A stretch of DNA of 64,000 nt. Source: Styela clava (Eukaryota; Chordata; Ascidiacea; Stolidobranchia; Styelidae). Where the stretch lies: the NCBI RefSeq assembly GCF_964204865.1, contig NC_135255.1:13979135-14043134 (forward strand), read 5' to 3'. Numbering within the stretch: the stretch's first letter is position 1; each line of letters begins with the position of its first letter. Shown here in pieces: positions 10,165-20,996 of the stretch. Under the pieces are notes generated by a model, which was given only the letters and a program-made list of their open reading frames with translations, had not been told where the DNA came from and ran no database searches. Made by a program: the position numbers and the translations under genes.

Positions 10165-13100
10165 TTATATCAAGCCTTGCTTGCCAATGTACCTGGAATA
10201 CATGTGGCCCATTCTTGTTATATTAGCATGAAGTATGGAATGAATTGTGACCAGATATGGTTGGATTGGTGCACCTTCCGATTGGAACTGACGTTTTCTT
10301 GTAGAATTGTAGACCGGATTTTGAGGCAGTGGGTGTTGCTGGAAAAAGATATTAGTTAAAATGAAAGTTGCTCTAGAAAGCCTGAGTGTTTGCTTGATTG
10401 TCTTTTTAAAACGAATATGATAAACATGCGAAAGTGAGGTAACTCTTGTTACTTTTGCACATAAATTTCGAATCACATTATTAATAAGATTTGCAACACA
10501 TTTGCTTTTGATTTGAAGATAATTTCTTCTAGACTGAGTATGCACCAACGAGGTATTAGTGTAAACTCACATTTATGAATTTCCACACGTCTGACATCAA
10601 AAGAAATACTTCATAAGGTGACAACATTCCGAATAACTCTCCAATAAAGCAAAGTGGTTCTGGTAGCAGTTGGCCCTAGAAAACGAACAAAGACAACATT
10701 CATCATTATAATTAACACAAGCATTGGTGGACAAAATTGACTAAAATACTATAAAATAGCGTTTTCCTGGTTTGTGTTGCGACAGAAGTTGGTGAGCAGG
10801 GTTGCCAAGTGAATGAGCATTTAAACTAGACCATGATGGCATCGCATCGCAGGTTCAAATCCCATGCTCACAACCTCGCCCACAGTATAGAACATTGGGC
10901 GGGCAACGCCAAATCAGAATAGATTAGTCCCCCAGAAATATAAAATTATATCTCAGGCAGATTCTTGTACAAAGAGCATATGAAATTTACAATCAACCTA
11001 TCATTGTGGAATTTGAAGACAAGATTTAGTATTACGAAATACAAACCTTTTCCAATACTTCAATAACCTTGATTGAATGCCGGAGATGGTATTCCGATGT
11101 AGTAGCTCTCTCATCCCGGGATGATTCCCAGTGATTAAGTAATGCACCAGATATTGAACGCAACAGTAGTGAACATCTCCAAAGAGCTTTAGGACTATTT
11201 GCGAGTAAATTCAAAATGTTCCAAGCAAATGGATGCTCATCAAGAAATGTAAAGATATGAAGATCCCTAAAAGAGAAAACCATTGGTCATGACTATATCT
11301 CTAGCTCGTCTATACTTGAAGAAAAAACACAAAGCTAAAATGAATGTGGCAGTGTGAATTACAAAAAAAAGAAAAATTTGAGATAAAATATTTAAATTTT
11401 CCAAGTAATGGTATGTAGAAAAAAAACAAAATAAGAACAAATTTTTTAAATTAACAAACATGATATGAAGCTAAACATGTGTGTTAAGTGAAAACCTAAC
11501 TAAATTCAGTTTAATTTAATACTAGCTTAACATGATGGTTTATGCCAAAAAGCTATACCTCACTTTTAACAAACTACTGTCATTCGTTCCGAATTTGTTT
11601 GAACAAATTATTCGATGATTTAGCTAATAATTTTTTACAAATTTATTATTTCAAACTCCTAAAAGCAGCCTGGAATTGTTGTCTAGTATATTTCATTCAG
11701 CATATATATAGATTGTTCGCAACATATTCTTTCATTTAAAGAAAAACATTCTTACTTGCTTGAAGGACAAAAAATAATGTCTGTATTTGTGACAAAATGT
11801 GAAAAGGCATTCAATTTCTATTTTCGATAATATCGTATTCCCACCTCTCAACTGTATATTTTCTAAAGGTAGAATCAGGCCACGCTGTATCTGCATGAAG
11901 AAGAGATCCTGGATAACATGAAGTAACAGCTTCAAGTAGTTTTGAACCTAAAACTACGAGTTTGTCTTCATCAAACATCGCTGGAGTATCATGTATAACT
12001 CCTCCCTCAGCAGATCCACTGCTTCCTGTCTTGCAACAACATCGATGCAGAAGAAGAGAAATACATTCATTGTTTGTAACTTGTGCAGACTGGAATAATA
12101 AAATGTGCAAATTATTTTCCGAGCGAAACTAAAAAACCAGTGCTAACATCATTTGAACGTCTTTTGAGACTCTGACGCTACATTTTTATTTAAATCTTTG
12201 AAAGATGTCAAAAACTGCTTGTACTCTCTCAGTTTTACTCTAGTTGCAATAGATCAATGCAGAATTAGTTCATATTCATACAAAAGTTAGGGGTTCCTAT
12301 ATTTATATACAACACCACTACTTCTGAGCTATTCACTCACATTTAGTGAAAAGGGAGCAGAATGTACTGCAATATATTATGTTACAAAAAAATAAATAAA
12401 TGAAATATCACTAATATAATTATAAGACCAACCTTTGAAAGCGGACAGGACTTTTTCTTCTTTGGTCCACTTCCTATCAGTCCTGCTTCCACAACAACAG
12501 GAGTAAAACCAACCACAGATGATGATGCAACTTGTGATCTATGTTGTGATAGCAGAGATACTCTTTGTTCAGAACATAGATGATTTGTTTTTGGAGCACC
12601 ATCCTCATCTTTTACTTCTTCTGTTCGACGTCCAAATAAAATTGCATTTGCCTGAAAAGTAATTTTTGAATAATTTTTAATAATTGACCAGCTTTCTTTT
12701 TGTAAATATTTTATCTGACAGTCTTGGGTATAAGTACATGGGTGACAGTGTAATCATTTGTAGTGAGTGCATATTATTTATATATCATTTATTTTCAATC
12801 CTATCTGGGTTTGTGCACTATTTTAATGGCCAAGTAGTGGGTATGTTGGACTTGTCTGTGCAGAATTAGACAAAAAGAGTTTCGTTCTAATTTAAGAGAA
12901 AAACACTTTATAAAAAAGTTTGCGCATTTGCCGTTGTAGGAAACACATTTCACATTAGTTTTGTGAATATTGTACTAAATACATCGGTGATTTTCAACCT
13001 TTTTGGTGGAGCGGAACCCTTATCAGACATTCCAGAGGCTCGAAGAAAGCAAACCTAATTCTGGCGAAACAAAATGATCTGAAAGCATAGCGAGTTTAGT

Positions 13101-16100
13101 AATAGTCGCAAATCTAATAGGTAGTTGATACTATACAAATATATTAAACAATACAGGTCCTCAAATTTAAATGAAATCTTGCGGAACCCTAGGGTGCCGC
13201 CGCTGAATCCTGATTGAAAACACAATAAATAACCCACTTGGGTAACAGAGTTTTCCAAGATGAACTGACACACAATGGTGAATGTATCAGGTGACTGAGA
13301 TAAATGAACAAGTGCTTTTCTACAACTGATCATGGAGGCATCATTGTTGACTCTCCCTGAATCACAATAAGAAAAAAATAAAATATGTAGAAACATTGAA
13401 AATGTAAAACAAGACATCCAAGAATTCATCAAAATTCTTGATATTATCAGGATATTGACTGGGTTTTCTCCCTCCCATTAAACTGCAAAATCATAAATAA
13501 ATATCATTTTGAAGAGTCAATAATAAATGCAATTTTGGTCTTTATTCCTAGTTCCTTACAGTTGAACAACTTATCACATTGAGACATTGCCTTGAATATT
13601 CTTGGAAGTAATTTCAGAAAATTTTGAACTTGTTTTACAGAAAAAGCATGGTTAAGGGTTATGGCAGACATGGGCAAGGTATGGCCCGCGGGAAAAATCT
13701 GGCCCGCCTGATGCTGCCACACCCAAACTGAAATTTGATGGGATTGTGGTTAAATTTAGTTTTGATCACAAGATTTATTGTTTTCCACTGTTGCTTTTGT
13801 AACACTGTAAACATTATTCATAAAATGTAACTGCAAACTTACATGGCCCACCAGTCTAAGTGCCCACCCTTGGGTCATGGAGTAGAAAATGGCATATATT
13901 TGAATATTGTCACATAAGTAATCACCACAAAATTGTAAAAAATTATTTTAGGTAAAACTTAAACCAAAAACATGTCTGACAATAACACAAAATAACATAC
14001 CATAATGTAGTAGTCTAAAGAAATAAGATCCTAAGCTCATACACATTGAATAATGAGATATATCAAGTGCAAGAGCCACAGGAGCAGTGAGAAGAATTGC
14101 TAATATATCCACTGATATTGATGCCGATTCATTGCAAGGATTGCTGTTTGATATTAAAGTTCGAAGATGTTTAATATGATTCCATAAAGATTTGTGAAGC
14201 CTAAAAATAGGTTTAAGTATAAGATTACGTAAAAGTCAATACTATTTGCTTATAAACGTATCAACATTAATTTCCAACTTATGCACTTGGATTGATTACC
14301 TTCACCAAATTCAGTAATTAATTATTTTGAACCCGACTCGAGAATTTTGCAATAAGCAATAACAAAACATTGATTATGGTTACAGATAGACAAAGAATGC
14401 TGGAGTATTACAATATTGTGTGCATGCCTGTGTCCTTGTTTTTAAATCTTGGAGAACTGTATGCTAAATTTCAGTTCTTATAATGCTTGGCTCTTTCATT
14501 GTCTCAATTGGATTGCCTTCTTATTTGATAGATACTTGATTAACGGACCCGGAATCAAAACAGACGCGGCCAATATTTTAATCCCACAGTACTTGATATT
14601 GCACCTTAGTACAACAACTTTACTCACTTATGTTGCAAATCATATGACCCTGGAATATCAACATTCCTAGACAATAATCTCCACAAGTTTGTCATCATAT
14701 TCTTAATCTGTTTTCTTGTTAGTCTACCATCAGATATCATTGAAAAACTGAATTCCAATATTTGCTCCAGAAGTCCTTAAAAAATAAATTATTTTAGAAT
14801 TAGAAAAACCACTTATGGCTTTATAAACTCATTCAATTCATGTCATTTTTCGCACCACAATCATGCAAAAACATCAAGTTTTTGTGTGTCATAAATTTGC
14901 CCATATGGAACTCAGAGAAATTAGTATTTATTACCTGGAATTACACCGCTGATGAAAGAATATAAATTCAGAAATACAGCAATATCGCACTGTGCTGATA
15001 TCTCGCATAATAATCTACAAAATACAGAACAACAACAACCACGGATTGAGATTATCTTCAGAAGAGTTAGAATCCAGTTTCGTCTGAAAACATAATGTAA
15101 TATATAAAAAACTAAGGGAAAAACATTGAAAAATGTGAGCACAAGTGATCTTTAAGACTATCCACTGAAAAAAATCGAAAAGAAAAAAAATGGATTTGAG
15201 TTCCATCTGTCAAAATCACCAAAATTGTGATTTTTTTTGTACATCAACCAAATAAACCCACCTTTCAGCAAGTTTAGTTTTCAATATTTCATCACATAAC
15301 TTGGAATAGTTTGTTTTCAATTCAGCAACAACACCGTTTTCTTTCTCTCCAACAACACGTTTTCTCATTGCAATTTTTAGAAGATCTTGCAGAAGTGACG
15401 TCTATAAAAAATGGAAAACCAAATTTACCGAAATACAATGGAAAGTAGCCATAAAATGCTATTTGAGTGTCAAAAACATGCAGACATCATAATGTAATCT
15501 TGAGTGCTTAACCAGAAGCCACATGAAAAAAAAATTTGGGGAGAATATGAAGACATATAATTTTGATTTTTAAACATCTTGGGATCCGAACTGCTGGAAA
15601 AGCAGCTCAGAAAGTATCTTAATCTTCGAAATTTTAGTATCAGCCCATTTGAAGATGAATTGTAGAAATTCCATCTAAGGCTTTTCTCTAGTCATTCAGT
15701 AAAACACAAACAGTAATATCATTAGTCTATATCTATTCCAACCTCAAACAACTTAACTATTTGTATTCAAACAAAGAAACAGGCAGAAAGTTTTATCACT
15801 CACCATCAACTGACAAAAAATATCGCGCAATGCTTTATCAAGAGGCTTTGATTGTCTGGAATTCGAATTTGAATCAGAAGCTTTCAAAAGAAATTGGATT
15901 AATCGAAATGATTCGACAGATGATTGACATATAAGATGAACAGCAAGACTTGAAACCCTGTGAAAATATACAAAAATTACAACAGATAAATATGAAATTA
16001 TCTTCATTAAACCAAATACAATAAGTTGGGCGAAGCAAATGGTAAGCAATAATAACAATTACTAATTAACAACAAATTAGTAAGACAAAATGGGTGATAA

Positions 16101-19100
16101 TTTGGGTGAGAAAATAGGTATAGTAGCGATGTACAAAACTTTCCCAAGGCCTTTAGTTCCCTCTTCACTTTTTTGTTATTTTCTTCTAGTACTACCGTAA
16201 ATAAGCATAAATAAGATAAATAACTGAAATGTGATAAAAATTAGGAATATGGATATTAATCTTTAAATATAGTCAAGGAGATTGGAATGGTTGCATAGGC
16301 AAATATCATGCATTTTGAGGAAATTGCATTCTATCAAATCCATTAGCTATCAATTTTTTCAAATAAAAGAAATCCCATTCAGCTATAACTCTGGACTGAA
16401 AAATTGATACTTACGCATTCAATTTAGTCTCATAATTGGGTAACTTGCAAAACTGAGTGTGAAGAGTGTTTAGATTTGCATCATCCACTGAAAATAAGGA
16501 AGCAGTTGAATAGAAATAATATTCAATGAAAGTTGGTGTACAAACTACCAATAATTGAGACGTCAAAATACAGGTGTGGTGGCTTCATGTCAACTATGCA
16601 CTACATTGAGATAAGTTCAATGGAATAAATCAATAAAAAAAGGTTGTGGAAAACCGCTTCATGTACTGAAAGTAGTAACATAACTGACGATTGTATCCAG
16701 GGCACATTTTTGAACAAAAGACACATGAACTTTGATTAGGAACCACTTACAGACATCTATGAAAGGTTTTGTTGATACTCTTATCAGTAATGGAGAATCA
16801 GATAACAACTGCATAATATACAGAATCGCTTTTATTTGTCCGGTACCATCATTTGTCGAGGGAGTCTGGTAAATGAAATATGACATTGTTTACACAATAA
16901 AATTGCTTGTTGCATTAGTCTCAAGATTGCAGTGAAACATAGAATGAGACCATGGAGAGAGAAATTCACTACAGGGGTGGTGACTCCTCTACGACCCATG
17001 GGCCGGGGCCACGGCCCCTCTAATTGGGCCACATGGGCCGTGGCCCATCAAGCTATGGGCCGCGGCCCCGTCAGGAAAAATTCAATTATCTTACCAAAAT
17101 TTTCAATTTTCACAAAATTGTCAATATTCGAACCAAAAAATAAATTCCTGTAGTATGTGTACCAGGTTAGGGTTAGGGCAAAATTTTGTTCAGATTTTTT
17201 ACATTATAGTTCTATTATGAGTTTGGGGACTGTCTGTGTTAGCCAAGTGAATAGTTTCTTTACACAACTTGATGGGCCGCGGCCCATAGCCTGATGAGCC
17301 GAGGCCCAATTTGATGGGCCGTGGCCCCGGCCCATGGGTCGAAGAGGAGTCACCACTTCCACTCGAAATTCAATTAAAAATGAATCTTCATGTGTATTTC
17401 ACTTCCAAGTAAGTGTATGCACGCTCACCAACGAGATATAATATATGGAGTATTTCATGATGTATTATTGTAAAATCAATTAGGATGAAATGGTGTAGGA
17501 CAAATATGTTAGATGCAATACCTGGTACAGACCGATCATTGCTTTTTGCACTCTATCACTATGTCTACTTGATAAATGTTCCAATATCCGAACAACTGAT
17601 TTCATTTTAGATTGATCTTCATCCATCTGTTGCTGACCTGAATGATATATTTCAAAAAAGAAAAAAATAATATTTCTCCAAAAAACTTATTGAGTAGCTC
17701 GTAACTATGGATGAAATTGTAATTCAGCCAAAACCAGGACACACAGACAGCACATATAAAATTGCTCGAATACTTTATGATGATATCCAAATATTTCATT
17801 TATAATATATCACCTTATCGTCTGCATGCAGTACTTGCCTATTTACGATAGTTGGATAAATTGCATTCAACCTATTATAGAATGACTTCGTTACTCAAAC
17901 ATTTTCAACATGCTTCTCATTCTGAGGTCTCAAATAACCATGTAATCTATGTTTTAGAATGCCATGAAGATGATCAATTTTATGTGCAATTTACTGATGT
18001 GATACTGACCCCATTGCTGCGCTACAAAATCTTTAAATCCAGTTCGTAAAACTCTGTTAATAATTTCTGATGGAAACGAATTTCCAATATCTGCAACGAC
18101 CCAGTCAAAATTCGGAGCATGATGAGCAGAAGTAATAAGAAGTGAATCCATGCAAGTCTCAGTGCCTTGATCAATTCTAAAACAAAAAAAACGAGTGGTA
18201 ATTTAACCGAAAAAATAGAAAAACCTGAAGAGAAACCTATAAAAGAACTCCAAACTATCAAAATATAAGCTTTGATAAGCAAAAAATAGCCAGTTCAAGG
18301 TTCCATATGATACAAAATCCTATTCTTTATTTCTTTCCACTTACAATGTTTTTAAACAATATCTGTATAAATTCATGAGCATTCTTGTAGGGAATGATTG
18401 TGTCCAGAATTTCATATGTTCATTTAGTTGATTGTTAGAATGACCAGAAGATGACGCAATAGAAGTTCCTTTCTTGAAACAACTACTTATTTGACCTGAA
18501 ATAAAATAACAGGTTATATGAAAAAATAGAAGGCCGTAGAAGATGAATTAAGAAGTAAAAAGACAATTGCATACCATCAGAAACTATATGGTGGGAATAC
18601 AAAATCATTATCCAAAGAATATTCAGCTAGAAAGATGAAACGAGCCCAACAATCTTTTAAACAATAGGGTCTACAGTCTTGTCTACATAGTCTTGATTTC
18701 AGATGACCACAGATTGAGAAATTTAGATTTTCTTTAGATAAAAAATAACCTGTTCAATACCATTGTAACTGTATATGTATGATTAAAATATAAATTTGAC
18801 TATACCTAGCGACTCTATTGACCATTCGCATAAAATAGGTGCCCAAGCTCTTCCGTTCTTTTCCAACAATTCATTCAATGTACGAGCAACGATTTGAATG
18901 CTGGTGTTCAATTCATGACTCAATCCATACACTAAAAAAGTTAAATTTTTTAATAGATAAAAAAATAATATATATATCGTCAATTAAATTTTTTTGTTTT
19001 ATAACATGAAATTTGATCTCACAATTAACTAGGATATAAAATATAATATTCAAGATTAGATTCCAAATGTACCCACAAAGTTATTTCACCAACTCAGCGG

Positions 19101-20996
19101 TGTGGCGCATCATTCTGAACATTAGAAAAACGCTTTCCACTGCAGGTTCAAATCCTGTGTAGGATAATTATGTGCAAGAGGGTTGCTGGACTCCTCACTG
19201 CCGTTGGGTGGTTCATGCAACTGCTGGGAGGGGGAGTGGTGACTCCTCTGCGGCCCATGGGCTGGGGCCACGGCCCATGGGCCGGGGCCACGGCCCATCG
19301 AATTGGGCCTCGGCCCATCAGGCTATGGGCCGCGGCCCATCAAGTTGTGTACAGAAACTATTCACTTGGCTAACACAGACAGTCCCCGAACTCATAATAG
19401 AACTATAATGTAAAAAATCTGAATTTTTTTTGTTCTAACCCTAACCTGGTACACATACTACAGGAGTATATTTTTTTGGTTGAATATTGACAATTTGGTG
19501 AAAATTGAAAATTTTGTTAAGATAATTGAATTTTTTCTGATGGGGCCGCGGCCCATCAAGCTATGGGCCATGGGCCGTAGAGGAGTCACCACTCCTGTAG
19601 ACTGCTGGTCAGTAACGGCCATGCATCCAAGTCCCTGCATCTGAAAATAAATAACTGGCAAACTAACCCCATACCCGACATGGGCTGATAAACGGACGAG
19701 AGGCCGTGGTATGCCATATGAGTGAGCCGTCTGATCTTTTCTTCTCGCATAGATAAATATGAAAATCCTTTTCTATTTAATAAAGAAAATCTCAGAAAAT
19801 ATTTATTCTGAATATAGCTGTTCTAATTTTTTGAAGATGTTGCAACTTTTCACATTTTGTTTCACATTTTTAAGATAACAGAAATACTTACTTGATCCAG
19901 AATAATCCATATTGCGTTGATCCATACAATTTCTGGTCGCTTCTTCAAACAGTTGTGTGAATCTCTGTAGAACGGCATATCGAGCAGCTGGAACTCTTCT
20001 TAATAGAGCAATGGAATTGTTGACACGTTCTGCATTGAACCCACCAGATGCATGACCGGACGCAATAAACCAACTCACTATTTGCTTAGTACTGAGCTGA
20101 AAATTTATGTACATTTTTGAAAATTGATATTGAGGTATTTAACATATGTACACCCTGTTCAATTATATGAAAAATATTATTAAATTATTTTTCTATTTTG
20201 AACTTATTATTTGAAGGTGATTTTTCTTGGATCTAACGTTAGGTTGAATGCTAACTTTATAACTTTATTATTCATTAGAATCGATTTAAAATGAAATATC
20301 ATAATACTAAATAATCATAAGTGAAAAGTACCGGTATAGTTGCGAAAATTACTCCCGAAATTGAAACCTTCAACGTTTTTGACTAGATAGGAAAATTTGG
20401 GTCTCGTGTAGTTTCGTACCTAACGTACTTCTGGGGGGCGTAGCATAACGATTTTTTTATATGTCAATCCTAACCCCCATCTGACTACGCCATCTAAAAA
20501 TTACGTCACTACGACATCAAAATCACGTCATATAGCTTGCTAAATATACGTACAATCGCCCGAAATGGCATTGGCGCCGACGATAAAGAACTGACTGACA
20601 TTATCGATCTCTCTCCTATTGGAATCGTTGCGATGAGAAAACGAGAGAAATAACTGTTCGATTTCGGGTGCTCGTTTGCGCGTCTTGGATGGTGCAGTCA
20701 GGTGGGGGTTAGGATTGATACGTGAAAAAATTGTCATGCTACGCCCACTAGAAGTATGTTAGGTACGAAACTACATGAGACCCGAAAATTTTATGTACAA
20801 TATTGCAATAAAAAATAGTTCCCTCAACAAAAGATATCATTTGAATAATATTTTGAAGTTAATGTGTATTACATGTATGTATATTAGGTACCGGTACCGT
20901 ATGTATTTTCTATGGAATTGCTGTATCTAAATTACCTGGCATAAAAATTATGCGACACCTTACCTTCGATACTTGATCTTCTTTGTCTTTCACCAT
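10165..20996 (-). CDS. INTS5: Integrator complex subunit 5
   Basis: Nineteen exons in phase encode about 945 residues (human INTS5 is about 1019). Exons, 5' to 3': 20996-20964, 20096-19892, 18931-18806, 18495-18345, 18176-18010, 17637-17522, 16865-16751, 16487-16415, 15957-15804, 15401-15262, 15083-14935, 14775-14649, 14200-14001, 13356-13238, 12651-12433, 12089-11845, 11266-11047, 10675-10571, 10338-10165. Integrator is the metazoan nuclear complex that cleaves snRNA 3' ends and attenuates Pol II. INTS5 is a helical-repeat scaffold subunit. Conserved stretches include [59 protein letters not shown] and a C-terminal [12 protein letters not shown]. The start is placed at the Met of [11 protein letters not shown], just before the conserved LSTKQ helix. 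Some donors are weak (GTGGGT at 15262 and 13238, GTTGGT at 12433). Introns carry several transposons. A splice-acceptor-like AG lies about 70 bases upstream of the start. Confidence 0.92.
10785..10945 (+). repeat. tRNA-related SINE, family 2
   Basis: It contains a Pol III B-box-like GGTTCAAATCC and a downstream CGCCCACAGTATAGAACATT run that recurs in diverged form near 3650 and 40500. The limits are approximate. It lies in an INTS5 intron. Confidence 0.5.
12984..13222. mobile_element. Short hAT-like MITE beside an INTS5 donor site
   Basis: The left end GATTTTCAACCTTTTTGG and the inner GCGGAACCCT motifs at both sides resemble common short hAT-derived elements. The right end (ATCCTGATTGAAAAC) lies about 15 bases from the donor of INTS5 exon 13356-13238. 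I did not find a clear target duplication. Confidence 0.5.
13665..13872. mobile_element. 208-bp hAT-like MITE
   Basis: Left end CAGACATGGGCA and right end TGCCCACCCTTG are near reverse complements. Flanking 8-mers are GGTTATGG (13657-13664) and GGTCATGG (13873-13880), one mismatch. GGCCCGC-rich subterminal sequence is typical of widespread hAT MITEs. It lies in the INTS5 intron between exons 14200-14001 and 13356-13238. Confidence 0.75.
16969..17364 (+). mobile_element. GC-rich MITE, copy 1 (396 bp, 8-bp TSD)
   Basis: It is flanked by perfect duplications GAAATTCA (16961-16968 and 17365-17372). The left end reads CTACAGGGGTGGTGACTCC; the right end, reverse complemented, reads GAGTGGAAGTGGTGACTCC. 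Inside each end lie arrays built from GGCCCATGGGCC and GGGCCGCGGCCC. The middle is AT-rich and carries the GTACCAGGTTAGGGTTAGGG motif. It lies in an INTS5 intron. Copy 2 is at 19228-19600 in the opposite orientation. Confidence 0.88.
19090..19769 (+). repeat. tRNA-derived SINE split by a MITE
   Basis: SINE sequence occupies 19090-19227 and 19601-19769 and is interrupted by the MITE at 19228-19600. A Pol III B-box GGTTCAAATCC lies at about 19145. The 3' end AGATAAATATGAAAATCC matches the tail of the copy at 48996-49325. The two halves join at the duplicated ACTGCTGG to restore the order seen in the uninterrupted copies. Confidence 0.8.
19228..19600 (-). mobile_element. GC-rich MITE, copy 2 (373 bp), inserted in a SINE
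   Basis: Perfect 8-bp duplications ACTGCTGG lie at 19220-19227 and 19601-19608. Termini and internal sequence are those of copy 1 (16969-17364) in reverse orientation, including the GGCCCATGGGCC arrays and the central TTAGGG-containing arm. It sits in the INTS5 intron between exons 20096-19892 and 18931-18806. Confidence 0.88.
20399..20783. mobile_element. 385-bp MITE with long terminal inverted repeats
   Basis: It starts GGGTCTCGTGTAGTTTCG and ends with the matching inverted CGAAACTACATGAGACCC. The inverted repeats extend over more than 100 bases and include AATTACGTCACTACGAC. Perfect 8-bp duplications GAAAATTT flank it (20391-20398 and 20784-20791). It lies in INTS5 intron 1. The same family forms the outer element at 49478-51156. 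Confidence 0.9.

Noticed and set aside
13440..13495. Possible extra INTS5 exon after an acceptor-like TTTTGCAG
   Set aside because: The phase gives an immediate stop, and the flanking exons 14200-14001 and 13356-13238 already join in phase and match the family order.
17160..17185. TTAGGG doublets as interstitial telomere sequence
   Set aside because: There are only two units, always inside the same foldback repeat arm, so they belong to a transposable element.
19145..19156. B-box GGTTCAAATCC as a tRNA gene
   Set aside because: The surrounding sequence does not fold into a full cloverleaf, and the same body recurs in several copies, so it is a SINE.
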